A DNA stretch of 64,000 bases from Roseospira marina (GCF_014197855.1 NZ_JACIGJ010000002.1:186001-250000); one strand, 5' to 3'. Counted from the stretch's first letter, positions 26,717 through 36,421 are shown. Notes: a model not told the origin generated them from the letters alone. Program-made: numbers and translations.

Positions 26717-28063
26717 GTGCGCGTGTATATCGGCTTGAAGGGCCCCGTCGGAATGGCCGTCCGCCTCCTGAAGTCCTCGCTCCTCTATTCCCTGCGCCGG
26801 CTGTTTCGCGGCTTCCTGGTCCTTCCGGGACTGCTGGCGTTCGGAGGCGTTCTGCTCGCCCTGGGCGGCGTCTGGCTCGACCGGCTGGCGCCGACGGCGG
26901 ACATCTTCCAGGCCCTCGATTTCATGCGCATCCAGGCCGAGGGCGCGCGCACGGTGCTGGCCACCATCGCCGGCGCGATGATGACCGTCATCAGCCTCGT
27001 CTACTCCATCACCCTGGTGGTGTTCACCCTGGCGGCGGGGAACATCGCGCCACGACTGCTGGAGACCTTCGCGGATAACCGGTCGAATCAGGTCACGCTC
27101 GGCCTGCTGGGGGCCACGTTTCTGTACAGCCTGTTCGTCCTGTACATCGTCGGCCAGGACGAGGTTCCGCGCCTGACGGTCGCCCTGGCCATCGTTCTGG
27201 CGGCGGTCAGCTTTTTCGCCGTCCTCTACTTCGTCAACGACGTGGCGCGGCGGGTGATGGTCGACAATGAAATCGGCCGCACCCAGCGATCCCTGCGTGC
27301 GGCGATCGACAGCCTGCTGGCGGCCGAACCGCGCGCCGATCCGGAAGAGCAGGATACCAAGCCCTCCGGGGACGGCCGTCCGGTGCTGTCCGCACAGTCC
27401 GGGTACGTGATCGCGGTCAACGGTGAACGGCTGCTCGACCTCGCCACCCGCCACGAGGGCTTCATCGAGGTCATCGCGTGCCCGGGGCGGTTCGTCATCG
27501 AGGGCGAACCCCTGGCGCGCGTCTACGGCGCCGCCTTCGACGACGCCGATGCGACCATCCGCGAAGCCGTTGTACTGCATGACGCCCGGTCGCCCTCCGG
27601 CGACATCCGCTTCACCGTGCACTTGAACATTGAGATCGCCCTGCGCGCCCTGTCCCCCGGCATCAACGACGCCTACACCGCCATCAGTGCCATCGACCAC
27701 ACCTCGGCCTCCCTCGCGCGCCTGCTCCAACGGGGGGCGCCGTCCTCCCTGATGCGCGATTCGGACGAGACAGCGCGCGTCTGGCTCGACGTCATCAGCA
27801 TGAAGGACATCCTGGGCGCCGCGCTGCATCCGCTGCGCCGGGCCTCCGCTGGCAACATGCTGGTGACCCTAAGGCTAGTCGAGGCGATCAACCGGATGGC
27901 CCGGGTCTGCCGGGCCCGCCACGCACCGCTGTTGCAGCGGCACCTGCGGCTGATCGCGGACGACGCCCGGCGGGAGGTCAAGAACCGCGACGACCGGCAG
28001 GAGTTGGCCGAGGCGATCCGCACCGCCCGCACCACGCTGGCCCGGCACTGGGGGAACGACTGA
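26717..28063 (+). CDS. DUF2254 membrane protein
   Basis: This 448-residue predicted membrane protein has four N-terminal helices (LPGLLAFGGVLLALGGVWL, MMTVISLVYSITLVVFTLA, TLGLLGATFLYSLFVLYIVG and VALAIVLAAVSFFAVLYF). A soluble C-terminal half with a conserved IEIALRALSPGINDAYTA motif follows, typical of DUF2254. Function is unknown. Start is GTG 26717, or possibly the ATG at 26753. It converges with cobQ, leaving only eight bases between the stops. Confidence 0.85.
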   Translation: MRVYIGLKGPVGMAVRLLKSSLLYSLRRLFRGFLVLPGLLAFGGVLLALGGVWLDRLAPTADIFQALDFMRIQAEGARTVLATIAGAMMTVISLVYSITLVVFTLAAGNIAPRLLETFADNRSNQVTLGLLGATFLYSLFVLYIVGQDEVPRLTVALAIVLAAVSFFAVLYFVNDVARRVMVDNEIGRTQRSLRAAIDSLLAAEPRADPEEQDTKPSGDGRPVLSAQSGYVIAVNGERLLDLATRHEGFIEVIACPGRFVIEGEPLARVYGAAFDDADATIREAVVLHDARSPSGDIRFTVHLNIEIALRALSPGINDAYTAISAIDHTSASLARLLQRGAPSSLMRDSDETARVWLDVISMKDILGAALHPLRRASAGNMLVTLRLVEAINRMARVCRARHAPLLQRHLRLIADDARREVKNRDDRQELAEAIRTARTTLARHWGND

Positions 28064-28071
28064 CCCTGGAG

Positions 28072-29682
28072 TCAGGTCGCCAGCGCGAGCAGCGCGTCGA
28101 GGTCCAGGTGGCTTTCGAGGTGGGCGGCCAGCTCATCCAGCGTCTGCTCGACCCGTCCCTCGTAATTCAGGCGCGCGGCCTCGCCGCCCATCCGGGCGAT
28201 CCAGTGCGCGCGGAAGGCATCGCCGCCGAATAGGCCGTGGATGTAGGCCCCCATGACACACCCATCGGCGGAGACGGCCCCCTCCTCGCGGACCGGGCCG
28301 CCGGGCGTGTCCGACAGGCGCAGCCACGGCCGCTCCAGCCCGGCGCCGGTGGTGCGGCCCATGTGCATTTCGTAGCCGGTGATCGGGCACCCGCTGTTCG
28401 CGTCGTTCAGGGCAAGATCGATCAGCCGCTTGTCGCCGCCGATCTCGGTTTCGATATCGAGCAACCCAAGCCCCGGGGTCTCCCCGGGCGGTCCCTCGAT
28501 CCCCTGCGGGTCCCGGACCACGCGGCCGAGCATCTGGTAGCCGGCGCACAGCCCCACCACCTGACCGCCCTGGCGCACATGGGCCAGGATATCGACGTCC
28601 CAGCCCTCGCGGCGCATCACATCCAGGTCGGAGCGGGTGGCCTTGGACCCCGGCAGGATGACGACGTCGGTGTCCTTGGGAATCGGGGAGCCCGGCTGCA
28701 CCCAGGAGACCGACACGCCCGGCTCAGCCGCCAGCGGATCGATGTCGTCGAAATTGGCGATGCGCGACAGGCGCGGCACGGCGATGCGCAGGTTGCCCGC
28801 GCCCGGTTCGGCGGGGCGTTCCAGCGCCAGCGAATCCTCGGCCGGCAGCCGGGCCCCGCCCTCGAACCAGCGCACCACTCCCAGGAACGGCCAGCCGGTG
28901 TGGGCCGTGATGGTCTCGCAGGCCGGTTCGAAGATGGTGAAGTCACCCCGGAACTTGTTGATGAGATAGCCTTTGACGCGGGCGTTGTCCTCCGGCCGCA
29001 ACAGGGCGTGCGAGCCGACCAGCGCCCCCATGGTGCCCCCCCGGTCGATGTCGGACAGGAACACCACCGGCAGGTCCGCCTTCTCCGCCAGCCGCATGTT
29101 GGTGATGTCGGAATCCCGCAGGTAGACCTCGGCGCCGGACCCGGCCCCCTCGACGATCACGAGGTCGGCGTCGGCGCGCAACCGCTCCAGGCTGCCCAGC
29201 ACGGAGGGCATCAGGGCGTGGCGCATCTTGTGATAGACGCGCGCCGGGCAGTTGCCGAGCACCCGGCCGCGCAGCACCACCTGCGCCCCGATCTCGGTTT
29301 GCGGCTTCAGCAGAACGGGGTTCATGTCGATGGACGGCGGCATACGGCAGGCCCGCGCCTGCAGCGCCTGAGCGCGCCCGATCTCGCCGTGCGGATAGGT
29401 GCCGTCCGGATTGGGCGGCGCGTCGCTGTCGACCGCGACCGCCGCGTTGTTGCTCATGTTCTGGGCCTTGAACGGCCGCACGGCCAGACCGCGCCGCTGG
29501 TAGGCCCGGCACAGGCCGGCGACCAGCAGGCTCTTGCCCACATCCGAGCTGGTACCCTGGATCATCAGCGCCCGGGCGCGTTTGGTCGCACCGGGCGGCG
29601 GCTGTGGGATCGGCAGATCGTCGGGAAGCTCGGGAGCCTTGGGAAGGGGCTTGGCAGGTGCGCGCGGGGAATCGTGAGTCAT
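28072..29682 (-). CDS. cobQ: Cobyric acid synthase CobQ
   Basis: This 536-residue amidotransferase makes four amides on the corrin ring in cobalamin synthesis. The N-terminal P-loop synthase half has MIQGTSSDVGKSLLVAGLCR and FKAQNMSNNA. The C-terminal class I glutaminase-like half has GLCAGYQMLGR with the catalytic Cys and GYEMHMGRT. A Pro-rich N-terminal extension of about 35 residues is unusual. No cobalamin riboswitch is visible upstream. Other cob genes are absent from the window. Confidence 0.95.
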   Translation of the reverse strand: MTHDSPRAPAKPLPKAPELPDDLPIPQPPPGATKRARALMIQGTSSDVGKSLLVAGLCRAYQRRGLAVRPFKAQNMSNNAAVAVDSDAPPNPDGTYPHGEIGRAQALQARACRMPPSIDMNPVLLKPQTEIGAQVVLRGRVLGNCPARVYHKMRHALMPSVLGSLERLRADADLVIVEGAGSGAEVYLRDSDITNMRLAEKADLPVVFLSDIDRGGTMGALVGSHALLRPEDNARVKGYLINKFRGDFTIFEPACETITAHTGWPFLGVVRWFEGGARLPAEDSLALERPAEPGAGNLRIAVPRLSRIANFDDIDPLAAEPGVSVSWVQPGSPIPKDTDVVILPGSKATRSDLDVMRREGWDVDILAHVRQGGQVVGLCAGYQMLGRVVRDPQGIEGPPGETPGLGLLDIETEIGGDKRLIDLALNDANSGCPITGYEMHMGRTTGAGLERPWLRLSDTPGGPVREEGAVSADGCVMGAYIHGLFGGDAFRAHWIARMGGEAARLNYEGRVEQTLDELAAHLESHLDLDALLALAT

Positions 29683-29792
29683 GAGTGTCCGGCCAGCGGG
29701 GAGAACAACGTGCCGCGGACCATGCCGCATCGCCCGGGCCGGATCAATGCCGCACGCCGAAGGGACTTTCCCGGGCTTCTCCCCGCCGCCTG

Positions 29793-30458
29793 TCAGGGTT
29801 TCCCGATCTCGCTCACGGCCTCGATCACCCAGGGCTCCGCCTGGGCCTCGGCTATCCACTGCTGCAGGGCGGGGAGATCGTAGAGGGCCTGCACGTACGC
29901 CCCGCACAGATCGTCCAGCGGCACGCCGTAGGTCCGGAACCGCGTCGCCACAGGGGCGAACATGGCATCGGCGTTCGTGAACCGCCCGAACAGGAACGGC
30001 CCGCCCGCCCGATGGTGCGAGCGGCAATCCCGCCACAGCGCACACACCCGATCCACGTCGCGCTGAACCTCGGCCGTCAGGGCGAGGCCTGGACGGCCCT
30101 CCCGCAGGTTCATGGGCAACGCCGCGCGCAGGGGCGCGAAGCCGGCATGCATTTCACTGGTCACCGCGCGGGCGAAGGCCCGCGACGCCTGGCTGTCCGG
30201 CCACAGCCCCGCCTCCGGATGGCGCTCCGCGATGTACTCCAGGATCGCCAGCGACTCCCACAGGGTCACGGCGCCGTCGTGCAGCACCGGCACCCGCCCG
30301 GCCGGCGAATGACGCAGGATGCGCTCCCGCGTGTCCGGCTGATCGAGGGCGATGACCTCTTCATGGAACGGAATGCCGGCCACCCGCAGCGCCAGCCAGG
30401 GCCGCAGCGACCAGGACGAATAGGCTTTGTTGCCGAGGACCAGGGTCAGATCGGACAT
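29793..30458 (-). CDS. Glutathione S-transferase family protein
   Basis: This 221-residue GST has an N-terminal thioredoxin-like domain (LVLGNKAYSSWSLRPWLAL, where the Ser/Tyr motif would bind GSH, and RVPVLHDGAVTLWESLAILE). A helical C-terminal domain containing FLFGRFTNADAMFAPVATRF follows. The subgroup with NKxYSSWS is widespread in proteobacteria, and its substrates are mostly unknown. GAGGAACTGCTCCC precedes the ATG at 30458. Confidence 0.9.
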   Translation of the reverse strand: MSDLTLVLGNKAYSSWSLRPWLALRVAGIPFHEEVIALDQPDTRERILRHSPAGRVPVLHDGAVTLWESLAILEYIAERHPEAGLWPDSQASRAFARAVTSEMHAGFAPLRAALPMNLREGRPGLALTAEVQRDVDRVCALWRDCRSHHRAGGPFLFGRFTNADAMFAPVATRFRTYGVPLDDLCGAYVQALYDLPALQQWIAEAQAEPWVIEAVSEIGKP

Positions 30459-30496
30459 GGGAGCAGTTCCTCTCCGTCTAGAAACCGGAATCGCTG

Positions 30497-31570
30497 TCAG
30501 GCACCGGGCCGGATGGGTTCGGGCGCGGGGGCCGCCAACAAAAAGCCTTGGACGAAATCGGCGCCACAGGCCTGGAGCCACGTGAGGTCCTCCGCCTGCT
30601 CGACGCCTTCCGCCACGACCTGGATGTCCAGATCATGCGCCATCTCGACCAGCCGCTGCACCACGACCCCTTTCACGGGGTGGGCATGCACGCCATCCAC
30701 GATCGCCCGGTCGAGCTTGACGAAATCCGGTCGCAGGCTCGGCAGCAGGCCAAGGCTGCCATACCCGCCGCCCAGATCGTCCAACGCCACCTTGAACCCC
30801 GCATCGCGGTAGTAGCGCAGGACACCGGCCAGATGCTCCGGATCACCGATCCGGTCCGTCTCGATCACCTCGAACACCACCCGGCCCCGATCCAGGCCGG
30901 TCTGCTCCACGGCGTCCAAGGTCGTGCGCAGGCAGTAGTCCGGGTCGTAAATCGCGGAGGGCGTGAAATTGATGAAGATGTGCCCCGGCACCTGGCGGGC
31001 GGCCGCCGTCTTCACCGCCGCGATACGGGCCAGCCGGTCCAGGGGAAAGGTCAGGTCGGCCCGGCTCGCGAAGTCGAACATGTCTTTGGGGGGGATCAAG
31101 CCGCCATCGGAATCCACTCCGCGCAACAGGCATTCATGGGCAAAGACCCGCGTCGGCTCCGCGACGTGAAAAATGGGCTGGAACAGCATCGTGACCCGTT
31201 CCGCCGCCATCACCTCCAGCAGCCAGTGCCCCCGCGTGCGGGCCACATAGGTTTCCAGGGCCCCGACCTCGCCCAGGTGCCGCCGGTCGGGGCGCTCGCC
31301 ATCGGCCAGGAACAGGGCCCGGGTGTCCTGGCATTCCGCCCGGGTAAGCGCGTCCTCCAGAACACGGGCCAGCGCCAAATGGTCCCGGTCTCCCACCGGG
31401 ATGACCAGCGCGCCATCCACCATCTCCGGCGGGCGGAGGGCCGGCGACGCGGCCAGCGCCCGCCGCAGCTTGCCTGCGGTGTGCCCAAGCGGCGGCCACA
31501 GGAACAGTCGCCCCTGCCCCGTCGGTGCGGCGGGCACGCGGCCACACCGCGCGCAGTCCTGGGCCGTCAT
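30497..31570 (-). CDS. EAL domain protein, probable c-di-GMP phosphodiesterase
   Basis: This 357-residue protein starts with CARCGR, a possible small metal site. A sensory-like region of about 100 residues follows, then an EAL domain. The signature is HECLLRG, a variant of the usual EALLR with Glu kept. Other catalytic blocks are present: NFTPSAI, FEVIETD, LDDLGGGYGSL, VKLDRAIVDG and VVAEGVE. Enzyme activity is therefore plausible, degrading the messenger c-di-GMP. The start was fixed at ATG 31570, with AGGAGAGG upstream. Confidence 0.88.
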   Translation of the reverse strand: MTAQDCARCGRVPAAPTGQGRLFLWPPLGHTAGKLRRALAASPALRPPEMVDGALVIPVGDRDHLALARVLEDALTRAECQDTRALFLADGERPDRRHLGEVGALETYVARTRGHWLLEVMAAERVTMLFQPIFHVAEPTRVFAHECLLRGVDSDGGLIPPKDMFDFASRADLTFPLDRLARIAAVKTAAARQVPGHIFINFTPSAIYDPDYCLRTTLDAVEQTGLDRGRVVFEVIETDRIGDPEHLAGVLRYYRDAGFKVALDDLGGGYGSLGLLPSLRPDFVKLDRAIVDGVHAHPVKGVVVQRLVEMAHDLDIQVVAEGVEQAEDLTWLQACGADFVQGFLLAAPAPEPIRPGA

Positions 31571-31959
31571 GATCCCTCTCCTTATCCCGTCCGGCGCGAC
31601 CGTACGCGCGGGATCCGCCTGGCGTCGCAAAGGCCTCGCGTGAGCACCGGTCGACTGCAGACATATGCGCCGAGTCCGGTTCGCGCGCAAACCCTCGATA
31701 GCATACCGCCGGTCCCTCCCGAAAACGCCCCGGATGCGACCCGACCGAGGCCGGCCCCGCCGAGGCGGCGGTGGACAGATCCGCGCAGATCCGGTATCCG
31801 GAATACGTCCAACGCGCACCTCGCCGATCGGTCGGCGAATGCGGGCGGATTACGGGTCTTGGATCCCGGTCGTGCCCATGGAACCGAACCGATGGGCCGT
31901 TCGTGGAGTCCGGATCCGAACGGAACCGCCCCCGCGCCCGATTCCGGAGAGGCAGCCCC
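31571..31959. other. Intergenic region between the EAL gene and a small membrane gene
   Basis: 389 GC-rich bases separate two divergent genes. Open frames across it are random extensions of flanking genes. No promoter, repeat or RNA gene was recognised. Confidence 0.5.
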
Positions 31960-32145
31960 ATGGTCACCGTCAAGCTGATCCTCATCATGGCCGTCGCCCT
32001 AGCCGGGCTCCTCAGCTATCTGGCGATCTTCATTTTCCAGCAGTGGTGGGTGATCTATCTGGTGCTGGCCCTGACCGCGCTGATGATGGTCGTCACCGTC
32101 ATCCTGACCGGCGGTCGGGTCGAGGACGACCAGCCCGTCTCCTGA
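31960..32145 (+). CDS. Small two-helix membrane protein
   Basis: This 61-residue protein consists almost entirely of two hydrophobic helices (VKLILIMAVALAGLLSYLAI and WVIYLVLALTALMMVVTVIL) and ends with a short acidic tail (EDDQPVS). GGAGAGG precedes the ATG, which supports translation. I do not recognise a family, and the role is unknown. It is followed by a short tandem repeat and then the convergent kinase gene. Confidence 0.6.
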   Translation: MVTVKLILIMAVALAGLLSYLAIFIFQQWWVIYLVLALTALMMVVTVILTGGRVEDDQPVS

Positions 32146-32154
32146 CCCAGCCAT

Positions 32155-32188
32155 GTCGTTAGGCGTGACGGGTCGTTAGGCGTGGCGG
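32155..32188 (+). repeat. Two tandem copies of a 17-bp unit
   Basis: GTCGTTAGGCGTGRCGG occurs twice head to tail, with one base different, between two convergent stops. It has no known function. Confidence 0.75.
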
Positions 32189-32214
32189 GTCGCCGTGCGC
32201 CCGAACGCTGCCGC

Positions 32215-35200
32215 TTACAGCGCCTGAATGGCCGCCGCGGCCTCGTCGAACGCCGACGGAAGACCTGGCACGATGGCACGGGGTGTTTCCGTATCGCCCT
32301 CCAGCAAGGCCGTATCGATGGCCCGGCACATCGCACCAAGCCGCAGGGCTCCGGCCGAGCGCGCCGCGCCGGACACGGTATGCGCCGCCTTGCGCGCGGC
32401 ATCCAGGCGGCCGTCAGCGAAGGCCGCGACAGCCTCCGCCACATCCGCCTCCGTTGAGGTGAGGAACTCCAGCAGCAGCGTCTTGAGCGTCGCCTCGTCA
32501 CCGCCGACGAGGTCACGTAGGTAGGTCGTATCCAAGACCGGTTGGTCCGCCCCCGGGACCTCGAACGCCCGGTTCTCGGCCGAAACGGGCTCGGACGGCA
32601 TGGAGTCATCAGACGGCTCGGAGTCGCTCGGGTCCTCGAACACGGCCCCAACGCGCGGGCCCCCGTCCCTTCTGTCCCACATGGCCCCGTCACCCAGGGT
32701 CCCGTCGGGCCGGGTCCAATCGACCTGATTGTCGCCCCCTAGGGGCGCCGGTCCGGTGGGACGAGGCCGGCGCAGCTCCAGGGCGCGGGGCAGCCAGCGG
32801 ACCACCACGGCCTCAAGATCGGCCACCGCGACCGGCTTGGTCAGGTAGTCATCCATGCCGCGATCCAGGCAGTACTTCGCGGTGCCGGCGATGGCGTCCG
32901 CCGTCAACGCCACGATGGGCGTGTGCGCCGCATCGGTGCCCCCCGCCTCCTGTGCCCGTATTCGCTCCGTCAGTTCATAGCCGTCCATGTCCGGCATGTG
33001 GCAATCGGTCACGACGAGGCCGTAGCGTCGGGTCTCGAACAGAGAGAGCGCCTCCCGCCCATCCGCCGCCACATCCGCCACCAGGCCCAAACGCGCCATC
33101 AGCATGCGGATCACCGTCTGATTGGTCGCGTTGTCCTCCGCGACCAGAATCAGGCAGCCGGCCGTCTCCGCCACGTCGCGGGGAGGGGGGGTATAGTGGC
33201 CGACACCCCCGCCAACCGGTCGATCGGACTGGCGCCGCCGCCAGGGGCATACGGCATCGGGCGGCGTACGCCCCAGGGCGATCGACAGGGTAAAGGCCAC
33301 CTCAAGCCGATGCAGGGGCCATCCGATCACCCCGGCCACACCATCGCGTTCCGCCACGAGGCTGGTGGCCTGACTGCCGCGCGCCACCACGACCAGGACC
33401 GGAGGCGATGGCGACCCACCCAACCTCAGGACATCATCGACATACCGGGACCCGGGTCCCTTGTTGACCCGGCGATCAAGGATCACCGCGTCGAACGGCC
33501 GAGCCTCGACGAGCGCGTGCATCAGCGCCCCCTTGGCCGCGTCGAGATCGCCGGCCAGAACCGGCTCCGCGCCGCCCCACGACAACACCGCCTCCAGACG
33601 CGCACGCGAGGATTCCGCATCGCTGATCACCAGGACGCGCGCGCCCAGGATATCAGAGGGCTCCCGGTCCCGCCGTTCAGGCATCCCGCGCAACGGAACC
33701 TCGAACCAGAACTGCGCCCCCTCTCCCGCCGCGCTGTCCACGCCAATACGGCCGCCCATCAGAGTCACGAGAGTCCGGCTGATGGACAAGCCGAGGCCGG
33801 TGCCCCCAAACCGCCGCTGGGTTGAACTGTCGGCCTGGGTGAAGGGCTGAAACAGGTGCGCGATCTGCTCTTCCGTCAGGCCGATTCCGGTGTCGGTGAC
33901 CGCGAACCGCACCCAGCCGGTTTCTGACTGGCCGAGCCGCTCGGCGTCGGCGGCCTGCGCCGGGCTGACGGAGACGACGACATGCCCGCGCTCGGTGAAC
34001 TTGATGGCGTTACCGGCCAGATTGACCAGGATCTGACGTAGGCGGTTCAGATCACCGGCCACGTGATCCGGCAGATCCGGATCGCTCCAACACAGCAGAT
34101 CCAGCCCTTTCTGCTCGGCGCGGGGCGCCAGCAGATCGGCGACCCGCTCGACCAGTTGGCCAAGGGACAGGCTGGCCGACTCCAGGGTCACCCGCCCCGC
34201 TTCGATCTTCGAAAAGTCCAGGATCTCGTCGATGATCGACAGCAACGCGCCCGCGGACTCGATCACCACGCCCAGCATGTGCCGCTGGTCCCGATCCAGC
34301 CGCGACTGGCCGAGCATCTCCGCCATGGTGATGACCCCGTTCATGGGGGTGCGGATCTCGTGGCTCATGGTGGCCAGGAACGCCGATTTGGCGCGCGCGC
34401 TGTCTTCGGCCGCCTGCCGGGCATCTTCCAGGGCCTCGGCCTGCTCCTTCATGTCGGTGATGTCAAAGACCCAGGTCAGAAACGCCGCCTGCCCCTCGAA
34501 GGTCAGGCGTCGCACGGACACAAGCACCCAGCGTAGTTCGTCATCGCCCGTGCGCAGGCTGACGTCTTCGTGCTCCACCCGCTCCCCCGCCATGACACGC
34601 CCCTGAAGCGCGGTCATTAGGTCCGGGGTGGTGAAGTTGAGGCCGAAACTGATCTTGCCGCTTGGCTCCGAGAACTGGCGCCCCAGCTTGAAAAACAGCG
34701 GGTTCCAGAACAGGAAACGGCCGCCCTGGTCCGCGATGCCGACGGCGATGGGCGCGGTCTCGATGATATCGAGAAGCTCCATTTCCGTCTTTTCGCGCTC
34801 CTTCTCCGCGCGCTGACGCTGTTCGATCTCACGCTGAAGGTACAGGGTGCGCTCGGCGACCTTCTGTTCCAGAAAGTCGTTCGCCTCCTTCAACGCCTCC
34901 TCGGCGTACTTTCGCTCGGTGATCTCGACCCCCAGTTCGCGGGTGCGTTCCTCAATGCGGTACTGAAGCTCATCGTGCAGGCCGCGCATCGCCTCGTCCG
35001 CACGATACCGATGATCGACGTTCTGGTACCAACTGACGATGGCGTCCTGGCCCTCGAAGCGCGTCGGCTGCCACGCGATCTGGAACCACATCGGCCGTCG
35101 ATCGCCAGTGTCCGGATCCCGCGCCCACAAGCGAACCTCATGGTCCTGCACACGATTACGGAGCGCGAAGATCTCCAGCAGGCGCTCACGATCCGCCGGA

Positions 35201-35859
35201 TCGACATACAGATCGTGGATGTTCAAGCCTTGAAGGTCATCGGGTGCGCGCCCCAGCAGCTCCGCCAGGCGCCGGTTCACCATAACCGCCTCACCCCGCA
35301 TCCGCGTCACCGCAATGCCAAAGGGACTGCGCTCGATCAGCGAACGCAGATGCGCCTCGTTCTCCCGCGGATCCGAGTCCGCCAGCGGAGGGGCGCTCAC
35401 GTCCCGCGCCACGGTCAAAAACAGATCACCTTCCGTTCGGTTGAGGACGCGGGCGCGAATCTCCACCGTCCGCAAAGACCCGTCCTTGTGCCGATGGATA
35501 CCGGTATAGTGTTGGGTTGCACCGGTTCGCCGCATCTGGTCGCACGCTTCCGCCACCGGGGCGGCCGTCCGCGTTACCTCAATCTCCACCAGCGAACAGC
35601 ACATTAACTCGTCGCGAGTGTACCCAAGGCTGTGGCACGCAGCGTCGGTAACGGCGCGGACCTGCCCCTCGCGATCATGCACGATAACGGCCTCGCCCAG
35701 ATCGTTGAGTAGGGAGAGCGCGTGGTCTGGAAGTCCGTCGAGAGGCGTGAGGACATCGACATCCCGGTCCGCCGTCGTGGTGTGGGGCTCGGCTTTCGGT
35801 TCGCGCGATGCCCGTGCGGGCGCAGCGAACGACTCACCATCGGCGCGTGCACTGGACAT
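32215..35859 (-). CDS. Hybrid sensor histidine kinase with PAS, receiver and Hpt domains
   Basis: This 1214-residue phosphorelay protein has no visible membrane segments, so it senses a cytoplasmic signal. In order: PAS domains near 45-170, 175-300 and 360-480 with a coiled coil between the last two; HisKA with the site FLATMSHEIRTPMNG; and an ATPase domain (VTDTGIGLT, RRFGGTGLGLSIS). Then come a degenerate receiver (VLVISDAESSR), a complete receiver (ILVAEDNATNQT, phosphoacceptor in VVTDCHMPDMDG) and a C-terminal Hpt with AAHTVSGAARSAG. The ATG at 35859 has AGGGAG ten bases before it and is preferred over the GTG 63 bases upstream. Confidence 0.92.
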   Translation of the reverse strand: MSSARADGESFAAPARASREPKAEPHTTTADRDVDVLTPLDGLPDHALSLLNDLGEAVIVHDREGQVRAVTDAACHSLGYTRDELMCCSLVEIEVTRTAAPVAEACDQMRRTGATQHYTGIHRHKDGSLRTVEIRARVLNRTEGDLFLTVARDVSAPPLADSDPRENEAHLRSLIERSPFGIAVTRMRGEAVMVNRRLAELLGRAPDDLQGLNIHDLYVDPADRERLLEIFALRNRVQDHEVRLWARDPDTGDRRPMWFQIAWQPTRFEGQDAIVSWYQNVDHRYRADEAMRGLHDELQYRIEERTRELGVEITERKYAEEALKEANDFLEQKVAERTLYLQREIEQRQRAEKEREKTEMELLDIIETAPIAVGIADQGGRFLFWNPLFFKLGRQFSEPSGKISFGLNFTTPDLMTALQGRVMAGERVEHEDVSLRTGDDELRWVLVSVRRLTFEGQAAFLTWVFDITDMKEQAEALEDARQAAEDSARAKSAFLATMSHEIRTPMNGVITMAEMLGQSRLDRDQRHMLGVVIESAGALLSIIDEILDFSKIEAGRVTLESASLSLGQLVERVADLLAPRAEQKGLDLLCWSDPDLPDHVAGDLNRLRQILVNLAGNAIKFTERGHVVVSVSPAQAADAERLGQSETGWVRFAVTDTGIGLTEEQIAHLFQPFTQADSSTQRRFGGTGLGLSISRTLVTLMGGRIGVDSAAGEGAQFWFEVPLRGMPERRDREPSDILGARVLVISDAESSRARLEAVLSWGGAEPVLAGDLDAAKGALMHALVEARPFDAVILDRRVNKGPGSRYVDDVLRLGGSPSPPVLVVVARGSQATSLVAERDGVAGVIGWPLHRLEVAFTLSIALGRTPPDAVCPWRRRQSDRPVGGGVGHYTPPPRDVAETAGCLILVAEDNATNQTVIRMLMARLGLVADVAADGREALSLFETRRYGLVVTDCHMPDMDGYELTERIRAQEAGGTDAAHTPIVALTADAIAGTAKYCLDRGMDDYLTKPVAVADLEAVVVRWLPRALELRRPRPTGPAPLGGDNQVDWTRPDGTLGDGAMWDRRDGGPRVGAVFEDPSDSEPSDDSMPSEPVSAENRAFEVPGADQPVLDTTYLRDLVGGDEATLKTLLLEFLTSTEADVAEAVAAFADGRLDAARKAAHTVSGAARSAGALRLGAMCRAIDTALLEGDTETPRAIVPGLPSAFDEAAAAIQAL

Positions 35860-36180
35860 CACGGCGTTCTCCCTGACCGACGGGGGGCAGGATACCGCCA
35901 CGCGACGGATACGGAAAGACACGCGTCGCGATGGCGCGCTCCCCTTCAGACGGACGGGCGATGGACCGACTCGCCTGTTCGTTTTCCGCCTTCTTCGCTT
36001 TTCGTCTTCGGCTGGGAAAAAGACCTCCGAATCCGACCGGACGGTCGCCCAGACACGGCCAGGGTCACGGCCCTTGTCTCAGACCGGCCTGTGTCGCGGC
36101 ACGGAGTAGGATCGGGAGGAAGAGGACACGGGACGAACCCGTCAAGGCGGGCCACCGTATTTCGGTAGGGCCCGTCTGGA
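35860..36180. other. Intergenic region between kinase gene and tRNA-Asn
   Basis: 321 bases with no recognised gene. A GGGCC-ACCG/CGGT-GGCCC hairpin at about 36147-36173 lies just past the tRNA-Asn 3' end, but no T tract follows on the minus strand. It might help 3' processing or termination. Confidence 0.4.
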
Positions 36181-36255
36181 TGGCTCCGGCGGTAGGATTC
36201 GAACCTACAACCCTGCGGTTAACAGCCGCATGCTCTACCGTTGAGCTACGCCGGA
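36181..36255 (-). tRNA. tRNA-Asn (GTT)
   Basis: On the minus strand this is a full cloverleaf of 75 bases. The acceptor stem TCCGGCG pairs with CGCCGGA. The D arm GCTCAACGGTAGAGC is present, the anticodon loop CTGTTAA gives GTT, the T loop is GTTCGAATC, and the 3' CCA is encoded. It lies 40 bases downstream of tRNA-Cys and is probably cotranscribed with it. Confidence 0.97.
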
Positions 36256-36295
36256 TCAACCATCGTACGTCGCACGGTCACTGACGCGCCGTGCG

Positions 36296-36369
36296 TGGAG
36301 GCCGGGGCCGGAATCGAACCGACGTACGGGGATTTGCAGTCCCCTGCATGACCACTCTGCCACCCGGCC
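36296..36369 (-). tRNA. tRNA-Cys (GCA)
   Basis: This is a 74-base cloverleaf on the minus strand. The acceptor stem GGCCGGG pairs with CCCGGCC, then U and an encoded CCA. The anticodon stem-loop GGGGACTGCAAATCCCC gives GCA. The T loop is GTTCGATTCC. A good sigma-70 promoter lies 53 bases upstream. Confidence 0.97.
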
Positions 36370-36421
36370 CCGAGGGTCCGACACGACCTTGCGAAGCGGG
36401 CCGCGTCGTCGGAAGGCCGGC

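Noticed and set aside
29683-29792. Possible cobalamin riboswitch before cobQ
   Set aside because: The space is only 110 bases and no B12-box-like sequence or the expected multi-stem layout is visible.
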